NCBI RefSeq assembly: GCF_000799465.1
Contig: NZ_JUGU01000001.1
Span: 2,748,501-2,812,500, forward strand
DNA length: 64,000 nucleotides
Reading direction: 5' to 3'
Origin: Psychroserpens sp. Hel_I_66
GTDB taxonomy: Bacteria > Bacteroidota > Bacteroidia > Flavobacteriales > Flavobacteriaceae
Part shown: positions 16,226 through 23,773 of the stretch, piece by piece
Layout: each line of letters begins with the position of its first letter
How positions within the stretch are numbered: position 1 is the stretch's first letter
Program-made: the position numbers and the translations under genes
The notes under the pieces: model-generated
Seen by the model: only the letters and a program-made list of their open reading frames with translations
What the model was told of the DNA's origin: nothing
Databases searched by the model: none

Positions 16226-16495
16226 CTAGTATATCGATGAACTGAGCGTTTTGTTCTTTAAACGTGACATTCTCCTAGAATAAATGTCTTCTAAAATTCT
16301 ATTAATCTCTTGATATTTTGGTGTGAGCTCTGTAAGTTTTCCATTACTATTTGTTGTCAATTGACGCTTACAGCATTTGCATGTATATTCCTTAACATGT
16401 GATGTCACTTTTTTGGTCATTTCATAATTATGCCCAAAAATATCACAATAAAATTTTAAAGGACTTGAGGTCTTTGTGGTAGTTGGATTTTTCAT
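16226..16495 (-). CDS. Small CHCC-motif protein, paralog 4 of 4
   Basis: 89 residues, ATG start, with an extra Thr/Ser-rich N-terminus of about 11 residues before the shared core. C17-x4-H22 (CDIFGH), HVKEYTCKCCKRQ (C-x2-C), TTNSNGKLTELTPKYQEINRILEDIYSRRMSRLK. Core nearly collinear with paralog 3. Together the four genes form a local family with an invariant C-x4-H ... C-x2-C pattern, so a zinc ribbon or knuckle is likely. Located 76 nt upstream of paralog 3 on the same strand. Confidence 0.72.
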   Translation of the reverse strand: MKNPTTTKTSSPLKFYCDIFGHNYEMTKKVTSHVKEYTCKCCKRQLTTNSNGKLTELTPKYQEINRILEDIYSRRMSRLKNKTLSSSIY

Positions 16496-16561
16496 GGTTG
16501 TTAGATTTGCTAAAGCTAACTTATTAAAAAATAATCAATTAGGGTTAAAAAGATGTTATTA

Positions 16562-17332
16562 TTAGATAAAACGTAAAAATAAGTAAGTTAATTCTGATAT
16601 ATTTTCAATATAACTCATATGTCCATGTGCTATTTCCTCACATTGTATATCTGTTCCATTTGTATCACTTATTATAGCTTCACCACTAATAACGGGATCG
16701 TCCTTGGCTATTATTATTAGTTTTTTTGCTTTTAAGTCCTTTAAGAAATTAAATTTATTATCTCTAACTCGCATGCCTTCCTGAGCTGCGATATAACCTT
16801 GGAGCGGTGTTTCCAAAGCTTCTTTCAATGCAATTGCAATCTTATCTTTGTGGTTTTCCCTACTTTCCGAAGAAAATAAATTTGTAAAAGACATGCGTAC
16901 CATTTGTTCAAAATTGTTCTGGACCATTTTATTAGCTCGCTTTCTCAATGCTTTTCGCTCTTTATCGTCTGCCTCATAAGTAGAATTCATTAAACACAAA
17001 CCCAAAACCGCATTTGGATTTTTCTCTGCTACACTTAAAGCTACATATCCTCCCATTGAGTGCCCAATGAGCTTGTAGGTTTTTAACTGTAAATGTTCTA
17101 TCACTACCAATACCATATCTGCCATATCCTTCATGGTATGAATATACCCTAAGCATGGTGTTTTACCATGGCCCAAGAGATCTATTGATATTATTCTGTG
17201 ATTTGATAATAAATGAGGTTTAATATTGGACCACATTGAAGAATTTTCCAAAAAACCATGCAACAAAACGATGGCATCACCTTGACCTTCATCTTCGTAG
17301 TATACGTCAATATGTTTGTAATGTAAAATCAT
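16562..17332 (-). CDS. Alpha/beta-fold hydrolase
   Basis: 256 residues, no signal peptide, cytoplasmic. Oxyanion-hole loop LLHGFLENSSMW (about 23-34), nucleophile elbow GHSMGG (S92), an acid in IIAKDDPVI, and the catalytic His in AHGHMSYI (H238). This is the full triad of the esterase/lipase/BioH-like superfamily; substrate unknown. Its promoter (TTTG-N18-TATCTTTG, 17338-17367) overlaps that of the divergent serine hydrolase, and the -7 box lies 5 nt before the ATG. Confidence 0.88.
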   Translation of the reverse strand: MILHYKHIDVYYEDEGQGDAIVLLHGFLENSSMWSNIKPHLLSNHRIISIDLLGHGKTPCLGYIHTMKDMADMVLVVIEHLQLKTYKLIGHSMGGYVALSVAEKNPNAVLGLCLMNSTYEADDKERKALRKRANKMVQNNFEQMVRMSFTNLFSSESRENHKDKIAIALKEALETPLQGYIAAQEGMRVRDNKFNFLKDLKAKKLIIIAKDDPVISGEAIISDTNGTDIQCEEIAHGHMSYIENISELTYLFLRFI

Positions 17333-17337
17333 GTTTA

Positions 17338-17367
17338 CAAAGATACAGTTTGTCTAACGCGTGCAAA
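17338..17367 (-). promoter_or_regulatory. Promoter for alpha/beta hydrolase gene
   Basis: Minus strand: TTTG at 17367-17364, 18-nt spacer, TATCTTTG at 17345-17338, an exact match to the Bacteroidota consensus. The -7 box ends 5 nt before the ATG, so the mRNA should be leaderless or nearly so. Confidence 0.7.
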
Positions 17368-17378
17368 TAAGTATTTGC

Positions 17379-17386
17379 TATATTTG
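17379..17386 (+). promoter_or_regulatory. -7 promoter element for serine hydrolase-brnQ operon
   Basis: TATATTTG fits TAnnTTTG; a TTTG at 17349-17352 is 26 nt upstream, slightly long. This promoter faces away from, and overlaps, the one at 17338-17367. Leader about 25 nt. Confidence 0.5.
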
Positions 17387-17415
17387 ATTAATATTGAATA
17401 GCCTAAAAAATTGAT

Positions 17416-18966
17416 ATGCTCATTAAAAAACACCTCTTAATTATAGCGCTTGTTTCTTTTACAATAGCGCAATCACAGATAGCAGAAAAGGAATTAGATA
17501 ATCTCATAAAGGAAACTTTGACAACTTTTGATGTGCCAGGAATTTCTGTTGGTATCTTAAAAGATGGAGAAATTGTTTATGCCAAAGGTTATGGTGTGCG
17601 ATCAATAACCAATAAAAAGGATATGAACGAAAATACCTTAGTTGGTGTGGCTTCAAATAGTAAAGGCTTTACTTGTTTTGCATTGGCAATGATGGTAGAT
17701 GAAGGAAAACTTAATTGGGATGATAAAGTTCGTAAACATATCCCAGAATTTCAATTACACGATCCTTGGGTGACTCAAGAGTTTACTGTAAGGGATTTGG
17801 TTACTCATCGCAGTGGTATGGGATTGGGTGCTGGCGATTTAATGTTTTTTCCAGAAGGCAATGATTTTGATGTTGACGATGTAATTTCAAATGTGAAATA
17901 TTTGGAACCAGAGAGTTCTTTCCGAAGTGAATTTAAATACAACAATAATATGTTCATTATTGCTGGCGAGGTTTTAAAACGTGTTAGTGGTTTGTCTTGG
18001 GAGGAATTTATTGAGACCAAAATTATGAAACCGGTTGGGATGAACAATAGCAAAGCATCTTATGATCGTGTGACCGATAAAACAAATATCATAGATGCCC
18101 ATACTAGAGCAGATGGTGAGGTAATCCAAATTCCGCATGATTGGAGTGCAACTGCAAATCCTGCTGGTGGTATTGTGAGTAATGTTCCAGATATGCTAAC
18201 TTGGGCAGAGTTTTTAATGAATGACGCTGTTACAAAAAACGGAGAACGTTTATTGAGTGAAGCACAATTTCATGAGCTCTGGCAGTTACAGACTCCTCTA
18301 AGAGTTGGCAAAGGGGATTGGTATGACTCAAATTTTAGAGGTTATGGATTAGGCTGGTTTTTGACAGATGTAAAAGGTGGCCATAAGCAAGTTTACCATA
18401 CTGGAGGTCTATTAGGTACGGTCACCCAATTTACAATGATCCCAGATTTAGATTTAGCTATTGTGGTACTTACCAATCAAATGGTTGGCTCTGCCTTTAA
18501 TACCATCACAAATACTATAAAAGACAGCTATCTAGGTTATGAAGACCGAAATTGGCTGCAACAATATGGAGATAGAAACACAACATATATTGCCTATAAC
18601 GACAGCATCAAAAAAGCAGTATACACTAAGGTTGAAATCGTTAAAAAAGACAAATACTTACCTAAACCCTCTCAAATTACAGGAACCTACACAGACGATT
18701 GGTTTGGTAATATCACTATTTCAAACAAAGGTGACAATTACACCATAAAAAGCGAGCGCTCATCAAATCTTAAAGGCAGACTATTACCTTATAATACAAC
18801 GACGTTTGTAGCGAAATGGGATAATAGAAGTTACGATGCAGATGTTTTTGTTCATTTTTCATTCGACGAAACCGGAAATGCCACGGGAGCAACAATGAGT
18901 TACATTGCACCAATAACAGATTTTAGTTTCGATTTTCACGATCTCAATCTTAAAAAGACCAACTAA
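17416..18966 (+). CDS. Beta-lactamase-fold serine hydrolase, exported
   Basis: 516 residues, signal peptide about 1-18 (...FTIAQS). Catalytic set: S80-N-S-K83, Y175-N-N177, and HTGG near residue 328. The C-terminal 120 residues (ITGTYTDDWFGNITISNKGDNY) form a lipocalin-like DUF3471-type beta domain. Class C beta-lactamase/D-aminopeptidase superfamily; probable periplasmic or surface peptidase or esterase, exact substrate unknown. The brnQ start follows the stop codon with no gap, so they are one operon, which would fit a peptide or amino acid salvage role; that is inference. It is only moderately similar to the 7717 hydrolase. Confidence 0.88.
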   Translation: MLIKKHLLIIALVSFTIAQSQIAEKELDNLIKETLTTFDVPGISVGILKDGEIVYAKGYGVRSITNKKDMNENTLVGVASNSKGFTCFALAMMVDEGKLNWDDKVRKHIPEFQLHDPWVTQEFTVRDLVTHRSGMGLGAGDLMFFPEGNDFDVDDVISNVKYLEPESSFRSEFKYNNNMFIIAGEVLKRVSGLSWEEFIETKIMKPVGMNNSKASYDRVTDKTNIIDAHTRADGEVIQIPHDWSATANPAGGIVSNVPDMLTWAEFLMNDAVTKNGERLLSEAQFHELWQLQTPLRVGKGDWYDSNFRGYGLGWFLTDVKGGHKQVYHTGGLLGTVTQFTMIPDLDLAIVVLTNQMVGSAFNTITNTIKDSYLGYEDRNWLQQYGDRNTTYIAYNDSIKKAVYTKVEIVKKDKYLPKPSQITGTYTDDWFGNITISNKGDNYTIKSERSSNLKGRLLPYNTTTFVAKWDNRSYDADVFVHFSFDETGNATGATMSYIAPITDFSFDFHDLNLKKTN

Positions 18967-20262
18967 TTGAATTCTAAAAAAGAACTTTTCATCACTAGTT
19001 TTGGGTTATTCTCTTTATTTTTTGGGGCAGGAAACCTATTGCTACCACCACTTTTAGGCTATAATGCTGGAGAAAATTGGTTTTGGGTAGCCATTGGTTT
19101 TATGATTACTGCGGTCGTCATTCCCATTATTGGGATTTTAGCACATGCACGATTACAAGGTACCCTGTATGACTTTGGGAAAAAAGTGTCTCCAAAATTT
19201 AGTCTCATTTATTGCATTTTAATTTACGTCATTGCAGTAGCGTTGCCTTCTCCAAGAACAGCTGCTGCCACTCATGAAATCGCCATCTTTCCCGTTTTTG
19301 GCACAAGCCCGATATGGACGAGCACAGTTTATTTTTCACTCGTATTGCTTTTTGTACTCAACCGCTCAAAAATACTGGGATTCATTGGTAAATTCCTGAC
19401 ACCCTTAATTGTGATCATGTTGCTTTTAGTGATTGGCATCGGACTTTTTTCTTCGGAAATGACCACATCCACCTCACAATTTGAAACGCCAATCGTTAAA
19501 GGTATTCTCGAAGGCTATCAAACCTTTGATGCCATTGGCGCAGTCGTTGTTGGAGCAGTGATAATAATTTCAATAAATTTAAGACACAACGGAAGTTTTG
19601 AAGACAAACGAAAGCTCATCGCCAAATCTGGTTGGATTGCAGGATTTGGGTTATTTGTTATTTATACAGGATTGATTTCGGTTGGTGCTTACTACGGTTC
19701 AGAAATTAGTATCAACGAAACCTTACCAAGTGACATGCAACGTGCCAATTTACTTCGTAAAATTAATTTGTCTTCGCTTGGTGCTTTTGGTAATACCATA
19801 TTAAGCATCTTAATTTCTCTAGCGTGTTTCACGACTGCAATTGGTATTGTTGCAGGAACCGCAGATTATTTTAAGGGCTTGCTGGGTAATTCTCAACTCG
19901 TATATATTGTTACAGCAATTTTAGCCAGCTTACTTGGTGTGATCGTTGGACAATTGGATTTTAACTCTATTATTATCGTTGCAGTACCAGTACTGTTATT
20001 CATTTACCCAATAACAATCATACTTATTTTACTCAATGTGTTACCAAAACAATTTTCAACACCGTTGGTATTTAGAGCAGTTGTGATTGTAACGCTCATA
20101 TTTAGTATTCCAGATGTGATTGGTTTTATTAGACCTTCGGAAGGATTGCAAAGCATCACAAAATTCATCCCTTTAGCTCAATATAATTTGGGCTGGGTTT
20201 TGCCTTCTATAGTGACTTGTTTGGTCGTTGGGTTAATTCCAAATAAAATGCAAGAAGCCTAA
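18967..20262 (+). CDS. brnQ: Branched-chain amino acid transporter, BrnQ/LivJ type
   Basis: 431 residues, inner-membrane symporter for Leu/Ile/Val. About 12 hydrophobic helices; the N-terminus LFITSFGLFSLFFGAGNLLLPPLLG is the BrnQ signature, and LPSPRTAAATHEIA is also typical. Start is TTG immediately after the hydrolase TAA (18964-18966); no ATG is close enough to keep the conserved N-terminus, so the TTG is convincing and implies translational coupling. A hairpin terminator overlaps the stop codon. Two minus-strand TTCCGAAG words (19451, 20135). Confidence 0.93.
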   Translation: MNSKKELFITSFGLFSLFFGAGNLLLPPLLGYNAGENWFWVAIGFMITAVVIPIIGILAHARLQGTLYDFGKKVSPKFSLIYCILIYVIAVALPSPRTAAATHEIAIFPVFGTSPIWTSTVYFSLVLLFVLNRSKILGFIGKFLTPLIVIMLLLVIGIGLFSSEMTTSTSQFETPIVKGILEGYQTFDAIGAVVVGAVIIISINLRHNGSFEDKRKLIAKSGWIAGFGLFVIYTGLISVGAYYGSEISINETLPSDMQRANLLRKINLSSLGAFGNTILSILISLACFTTAIGIVAGTADYFKGLLGNSQLVYIVTAILASLLGVIVGQLDFNSIIIVAVPVLLFIYPITIILILLNVLPKQFSTPLVFRAVVIVTLIFSIPDVIGFIRPSEGLQSITKFIPLAQYNLGWVLPSIVTCLVVGLIPNKMQEA

Positions 20263-20285
20263 AAATTAATTTTAGGCTCTTTATC
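20256..20285 (+). terminator. Intrinsic terminator after brnQ
   Basis: 9-bp stem (20256-20264 with 20270-20278), 5-nt loop, followed by a T-rich stretch. The stem begins within the last codons of brnQ. Confidence 0.7.
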
Positions 20286-20304
20286 TATATTACTTTTAGG
20301 TTTA

Positions 20305-21597
20305 CTAAGAATTCATAATCTCCTCAATTTCTTCAGCTTCAATTGGGATATTACGCATTAAATTAAATGGTTCTCCTTTTTCTTGAATCACGAGATCGTC
20401 TTCTAATCGAATCCCGAAACCTTCCGCAGGAATATAAATTCCAGGTTCTACCGTGAATACGTTGTTGGCTTGCATAGGTTCGGTGAGAATTCCGTAATCA
20501 TGCGTATCTAATCCTATGTGATGAGATGTTCCGTGCATAAAATATTTCTTGTAAGCTGGCCAATCTTTATCTTCGTTTTGTACATCGGCTTTGTCTAATA
20601 ATCCAAGTCCTATTAATTCCGAAGTCATTAATTTTCCAACCTCAACGTGATACTCAGCCCAATCGGTTCCAGGCACCAACATTTTAGTGGCATCATTTTT
20701 TACACGATTCACCGCATCATAAACTTCTCGTTGACGTTTTGAAAAACGACCAGATACTGGTATGGTTCTCGTCATATCACTGGCGTAGTTTGCATATTCT
20801 GCACCTGCATCAATTAAGATGAGTTCGCCTGCTTTGCATTGTTGGTTGTTTTCTACATAATGCAACACATTGGCATTTTTACCTGATCCAATTATTGGTG
20901 TATAAGCAAATCCTTTGGAGCGGTTATTTAAAAATTCGTGCATGAATTCGGCTTCAAGATTATATTCCCACACATCTGGTTTTACAAAGTTTAGTATGCG
21001 ACGAAATCCCTTCTCTGTAATGTCACACGCTTTTTGCATTAATTCAATCTCAATTGGATCTTTTACAGAGCGTAACCTTTGTAAAATGGGGTTACTTTTT
21101 GCGACACTGTGAGCTGGATATTTATCTTTTAGCCATTTGGTAAAACGGTCTTCCCGGGTTTCAGTCTCTACAGATGCTCTGTAATGTTCGTTGGTATTTA
21201 TATAGACGGTATCGCACTGTGTCATGAGTTCAAACATGATTTTTTCCATGTCTTTGAGCCAATAGACGGTTTTGATTCCGCTAGTTTCCAGAGCTGCTTC
21301 TTTGGTTAGTTTCTCGCCTTCCCAAACTGCGATATGCTCGTTGGTTTCTTTTAAAAATAGAATTTCCCTGTGTTTTTCTTTTGGACAATCTGGGAATAAT
21401 ACCAGAATACTTTCCTCCTGATCCACTCCACTTAAATAAAAAATATCGCGATGCTGCTGAAAAGGCATTGTACTATCTGCACTTATGGGATAAATGTCGT
21501 TAGAATTGAAAACCGCTAGACTGCTAGGTTTCATTTTTGACATAAAGTTTTTGCGGTTTTTAATAAAGAGATTGCTATTGATTTTGTGATATTTCAT
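20305..21597 (-). CDS. Xaa-Pro aminopeptidase (M24B)
   Basis: 430 residues. Removes N-terminal residues ahead of proline. N-terminal creatinase-like domain (about 1-165, with QHRDIFYLSGVDQEES), then the pita-bread metallopeptidase domain. All five dinuclear metal ligands are visible: both Asp in IDAGAEYANYASDMTRT, His in GTSHHIGLDTHD, Glu in TVEPGIYIP and Glu in IRLEDDLVI. Full length for aminopeptidase P; no signal peptide, cytoplasmic. Monocistronic on the minus strand, convergent with brnQ. Contains TTCCGAAG at 20617. Confidence 0.94.
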   Translation of the reverse strand: MKYHKINSNLFIKNRKNFMSKMKPSSLAVFNSNDIYPISADSTMPFQQHRDIFYLSGVDQEESILVLFPDCPKEKHREILFLKETNEHIAVWEGEKLTKEAALETSGIKTVYWLKDMEKIMFELMTQCDTVYINTNEHYRASVETETREDRFTKWLKDKYPAHSVAKSNPILQRLRSVKDPIEIELMQKACDITEKGFRRILNFVKPDVWEYNLEAEFMHEFLNNRSKGFAYTPIIGSGKNANVLHYVENNQQCKAGELILIDAGAEYANYASDMTRTIPVSGRFSKRQREVYDAVNRVKNDATKMLVPGTDWAEYHVEVGKLMTSELIGLGLLDKADVQNEDKDWPAYKKYFMHGTSHHIGLDTHDYGILTEPMQANNVFTVEPGIYIPAEGFGIRLEDDLVIQEKGEPFNLMRNIPIEAEEIEEIMNS

Positions 21598-21752
21598 TCA
21601 GCTATTTTTAGTGTTTAATTATAGAAATTATGTTATTCAAGATTAAAAATTTTCTTTGTTTGAAGTAATTTATTATGCTTGAACTATTGATCTTATTTTA
21701 TAGTGTAAAGGTAATTAGATTAAATAATTATTTCAAATTATCGATAAATTGT

Positions 21753-21760
21753 TATATTTG
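21753..21760 (+). promoter_or_regulatory. -7 promoter element for secreted metalloprotease gene
   Basis: TATATTTG fits TAnnTTTG, 43 nt before the ATG at 21804. No TTTG found at the expected distance. Confidence 0.45.
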
Positions 21761-21803
21761 TCGGTTGAATTACACTTTTTAGACGATATTTCAAATTTAA
21801 AAT

Positions 21804-23612
21804 ATGAAAAAAATAATAAAATCTACACTGTTTTTGTCATTGTTTTTTACAATGGCATTTTCTTTAAATTCATCTGCTCAAGAGCTGATGATAGAAGTTC
21901 CTTTTGATACTCAAATTCAATCTTCCACAGAGATAATTGAAGGTAAGGTAATCTCTAAAGCATCTTTTTGGGATAATAATCACTATAATATCTATACCGT
22001 AAATACGATTGAGGTTTACAAAATTTTTAAGGGTGAAAATGTTTCAGAAACTATAGAAATAGTAACTCCGGGAGGAACGGTTGGCAATGATTCTGAAATT
22101 GTTACTCCAAGCCTTACTTTAAATATTGGCGACATTGGTATGTTCATGCTTAAAGACAATAACGTAGCCATAACAAACCAATCACCTCAAAATAAATTTA
22201 TGCCTTTTGCATCATCACAAGGTTTTTATAAATATAATTTGCTGTCAAATGAAGTTTTTAATCCCTTTGTAAACAAAAAAGGAATTACAACTTCATTTTA
22301 TAATGCTATTAAAGCAGTATCAAATACGCCTAATTTTATCAAAGTTTCAAATTTTGATGTCTTGGATATTTACAATACCAATATTGCAAACAGAAATACA
22401 ACAGGGTCAATAGAGATCACAAGTTTTGCTCCAACCATAGTAAATGGAGGTGTGAGAGATATTCTCGTAATTTCTGGTGCTGGTTTTGGAAACACTCAAG
22501 GTAACGTTAATTTTAGGGATGCTAACTCTGGAGGTTCTCAATACTACACTGCTTTAGACAGTCAAATTCAAAGCTGGAGTGATTCTCAAATTGTTTTAGA
22601 AGTGCCTTCTAGAGCAGGTACCGGAGATATTCAAGTGGTGACATCAACATCTACAACTGTAACTTCCTCCAATAATCTTACTGTTTTTTACTCTCAAATA
22701 AATCCAGGAAATGGAATAGCAGATTTTCAATCACAACATTTTGATTTAAATGGATCTGGTGGTTACACATGGCAAATGCATACAGAATTTGATAACAATA
22801 CTGCAGCAAATGCTTCTTTTGTTAGAGCTTTTGATACATGGGTTTGTAGTACAGGTATCAATTGGGAAATTGGAGCAGTTACTACAGTAGATATTATTGC
22901 AGATGATGATATAAACATTATTCGTTTTGATAATGGGTCAGAATTACCAGATGGTGTGTTAGGAAGATGTACGTCACGCTTTGGGTCATGCAATAACCCA
23001 TCATCTCCAGGAGGAATTGATATTGTAGTTACAGAATTGGATATTGTTTTTAACGATGCATTTACAGGAGATTTTTCAGTATTGTCTTGGGAGTTTGGTC
23101 CAGGAACAGCCTCTGGTTTTGAGGTCGATTTTGAAAGTGTAGCGGTACATGAATTAGGACATGGCCATCAATTGGCACACATTATCAATCCTGGTGAAGT
23201 CATGCATTTCTCAATTGCGAATGGTCAAAATAGTAGAAATTTAGGGTCTAGTGATATTGCTGGTGCTGCAGATGTAATGGACAGGAACCTCAACACTTCT
23301 GTTTGCGGTACAGATTCTATGACTGCATCAAGTTGTTCTACACTTGGGATGGATGAAGCTATCCTGGCAGAACATATTTCGATTTATCCAAATCCAGCAA
23401 AACACATTTTAAATATTGATGCAGCATCCCATTTGCGATTAGAATCTGCAATTATTTTTGATGTACAAGGAAGAAAAGTCATGGTTCGAGATTTAAATAA
23501 ATCAGACAATACTCTACATGCTATTGATGTAAGTCAATTGCAAGCAGGTGTTTACTTTATTAAAATTGGTATGGATTCTACATCAACCACAAAGAAATTT
23601 ATTGTGGAGTAA
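21804..23612 (+). CDS. Secreted metzincin-like protease with IPT/TIG domain and T9SS sorting signal
   Basis: 602 residues. Signal peptide about 1-25 (...SLNSSAQ). Residues about 205-295 form an IPT/TIG beta-sandwich (FAPTIVNGGVRDILVISGAGFG ... NNLTVFYS). The catalytic region has HELGHGHQLAH starting at H449, then VMHFS near 467 as a Met-turn: a matrixin-type zinc site, except that the usual Gly of HExxHxxGxxH is Gln. Residues 524-602 (ISIYPNPAKHILNI ... GVYFIKI) are a type A T9SS C-terminal sorting domain, so the protein is probably cell-surface or secreted. Monocistronic with a strong terminator. Substrate unknown. Confidence 0.87.
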   Translation: MKKIIKSTLFLSLFFTMAFSLNSSAQELMIEVPFDTQIQSSTEIIEGKVISKASFWDNNHYNIYTVNTIEVYKIFKGENVSETIEIVTPGGTVGNDSEIVTPSLTLNIGDIGMFMLKDNNVAITNQSPQNKFMPFASSQGFYKYNLLSNEVFNPFVNKKGITTSFYNAIKAVSNTPNFIKVSNFDVLDIYNTNIANRNTTGSIEITSFAPTIVNGGVRDILVISGAGFGNTQGNVNFRDANSGGSQYYTALDSQIQSWSDSQIVLEVPSRAGTGDIQVVTSTSTTVTSSNNLTVFYSQINPGNGIADFQSQHFDLNGSGGYTWQMHTEFDNNTAANASFVRAFDTWVCSTGINWEIGAVTTVDIIADDDINIIRFDNGSELPDGVLGRCTSRFGSCNNPSSPGGIDIVVTELDIVFNDAFTGDFSVLSWEFGPGTASGFEVDFESVAVHELGHGHQLAHIINPGEVMHFSIANGQNSRNLGSSDIAGAADVMDRNLNTSVCGTDSMTASSCSTLGMDEAILAEHISIYPNPAKHILNIDAASHLRLESAIIFDVQGRKVMVRDLNKSDNTLHAIDVSQLQAGVYFIKIGMDSTSTTKKFIVE

Positions 23613-23634
23613 CACAAAACACACATAATATTTA

Positions 23635-23669
23635 AGGCGTTCAAAATTAATTTTGAGCGCCTTTTTTTA
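23635..23669 (+). terminator. Intrinsic terminator after metalloprotease gene
   Basis: 12-bp stem with one G-T wobble (23635-23646 with 23651-23662), 4-nt loop, then seven T residues. Confidence 0.85.
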
Positions 23670-23773
23670 TTTAATCCCAACATATTGAGTTAGTTCTTTA
23701 TTTTAGGATTCAATACCCAATATTTATTACCTTTAGATTTCATTTTAAATCCATACCAATAAATCCAACCACC

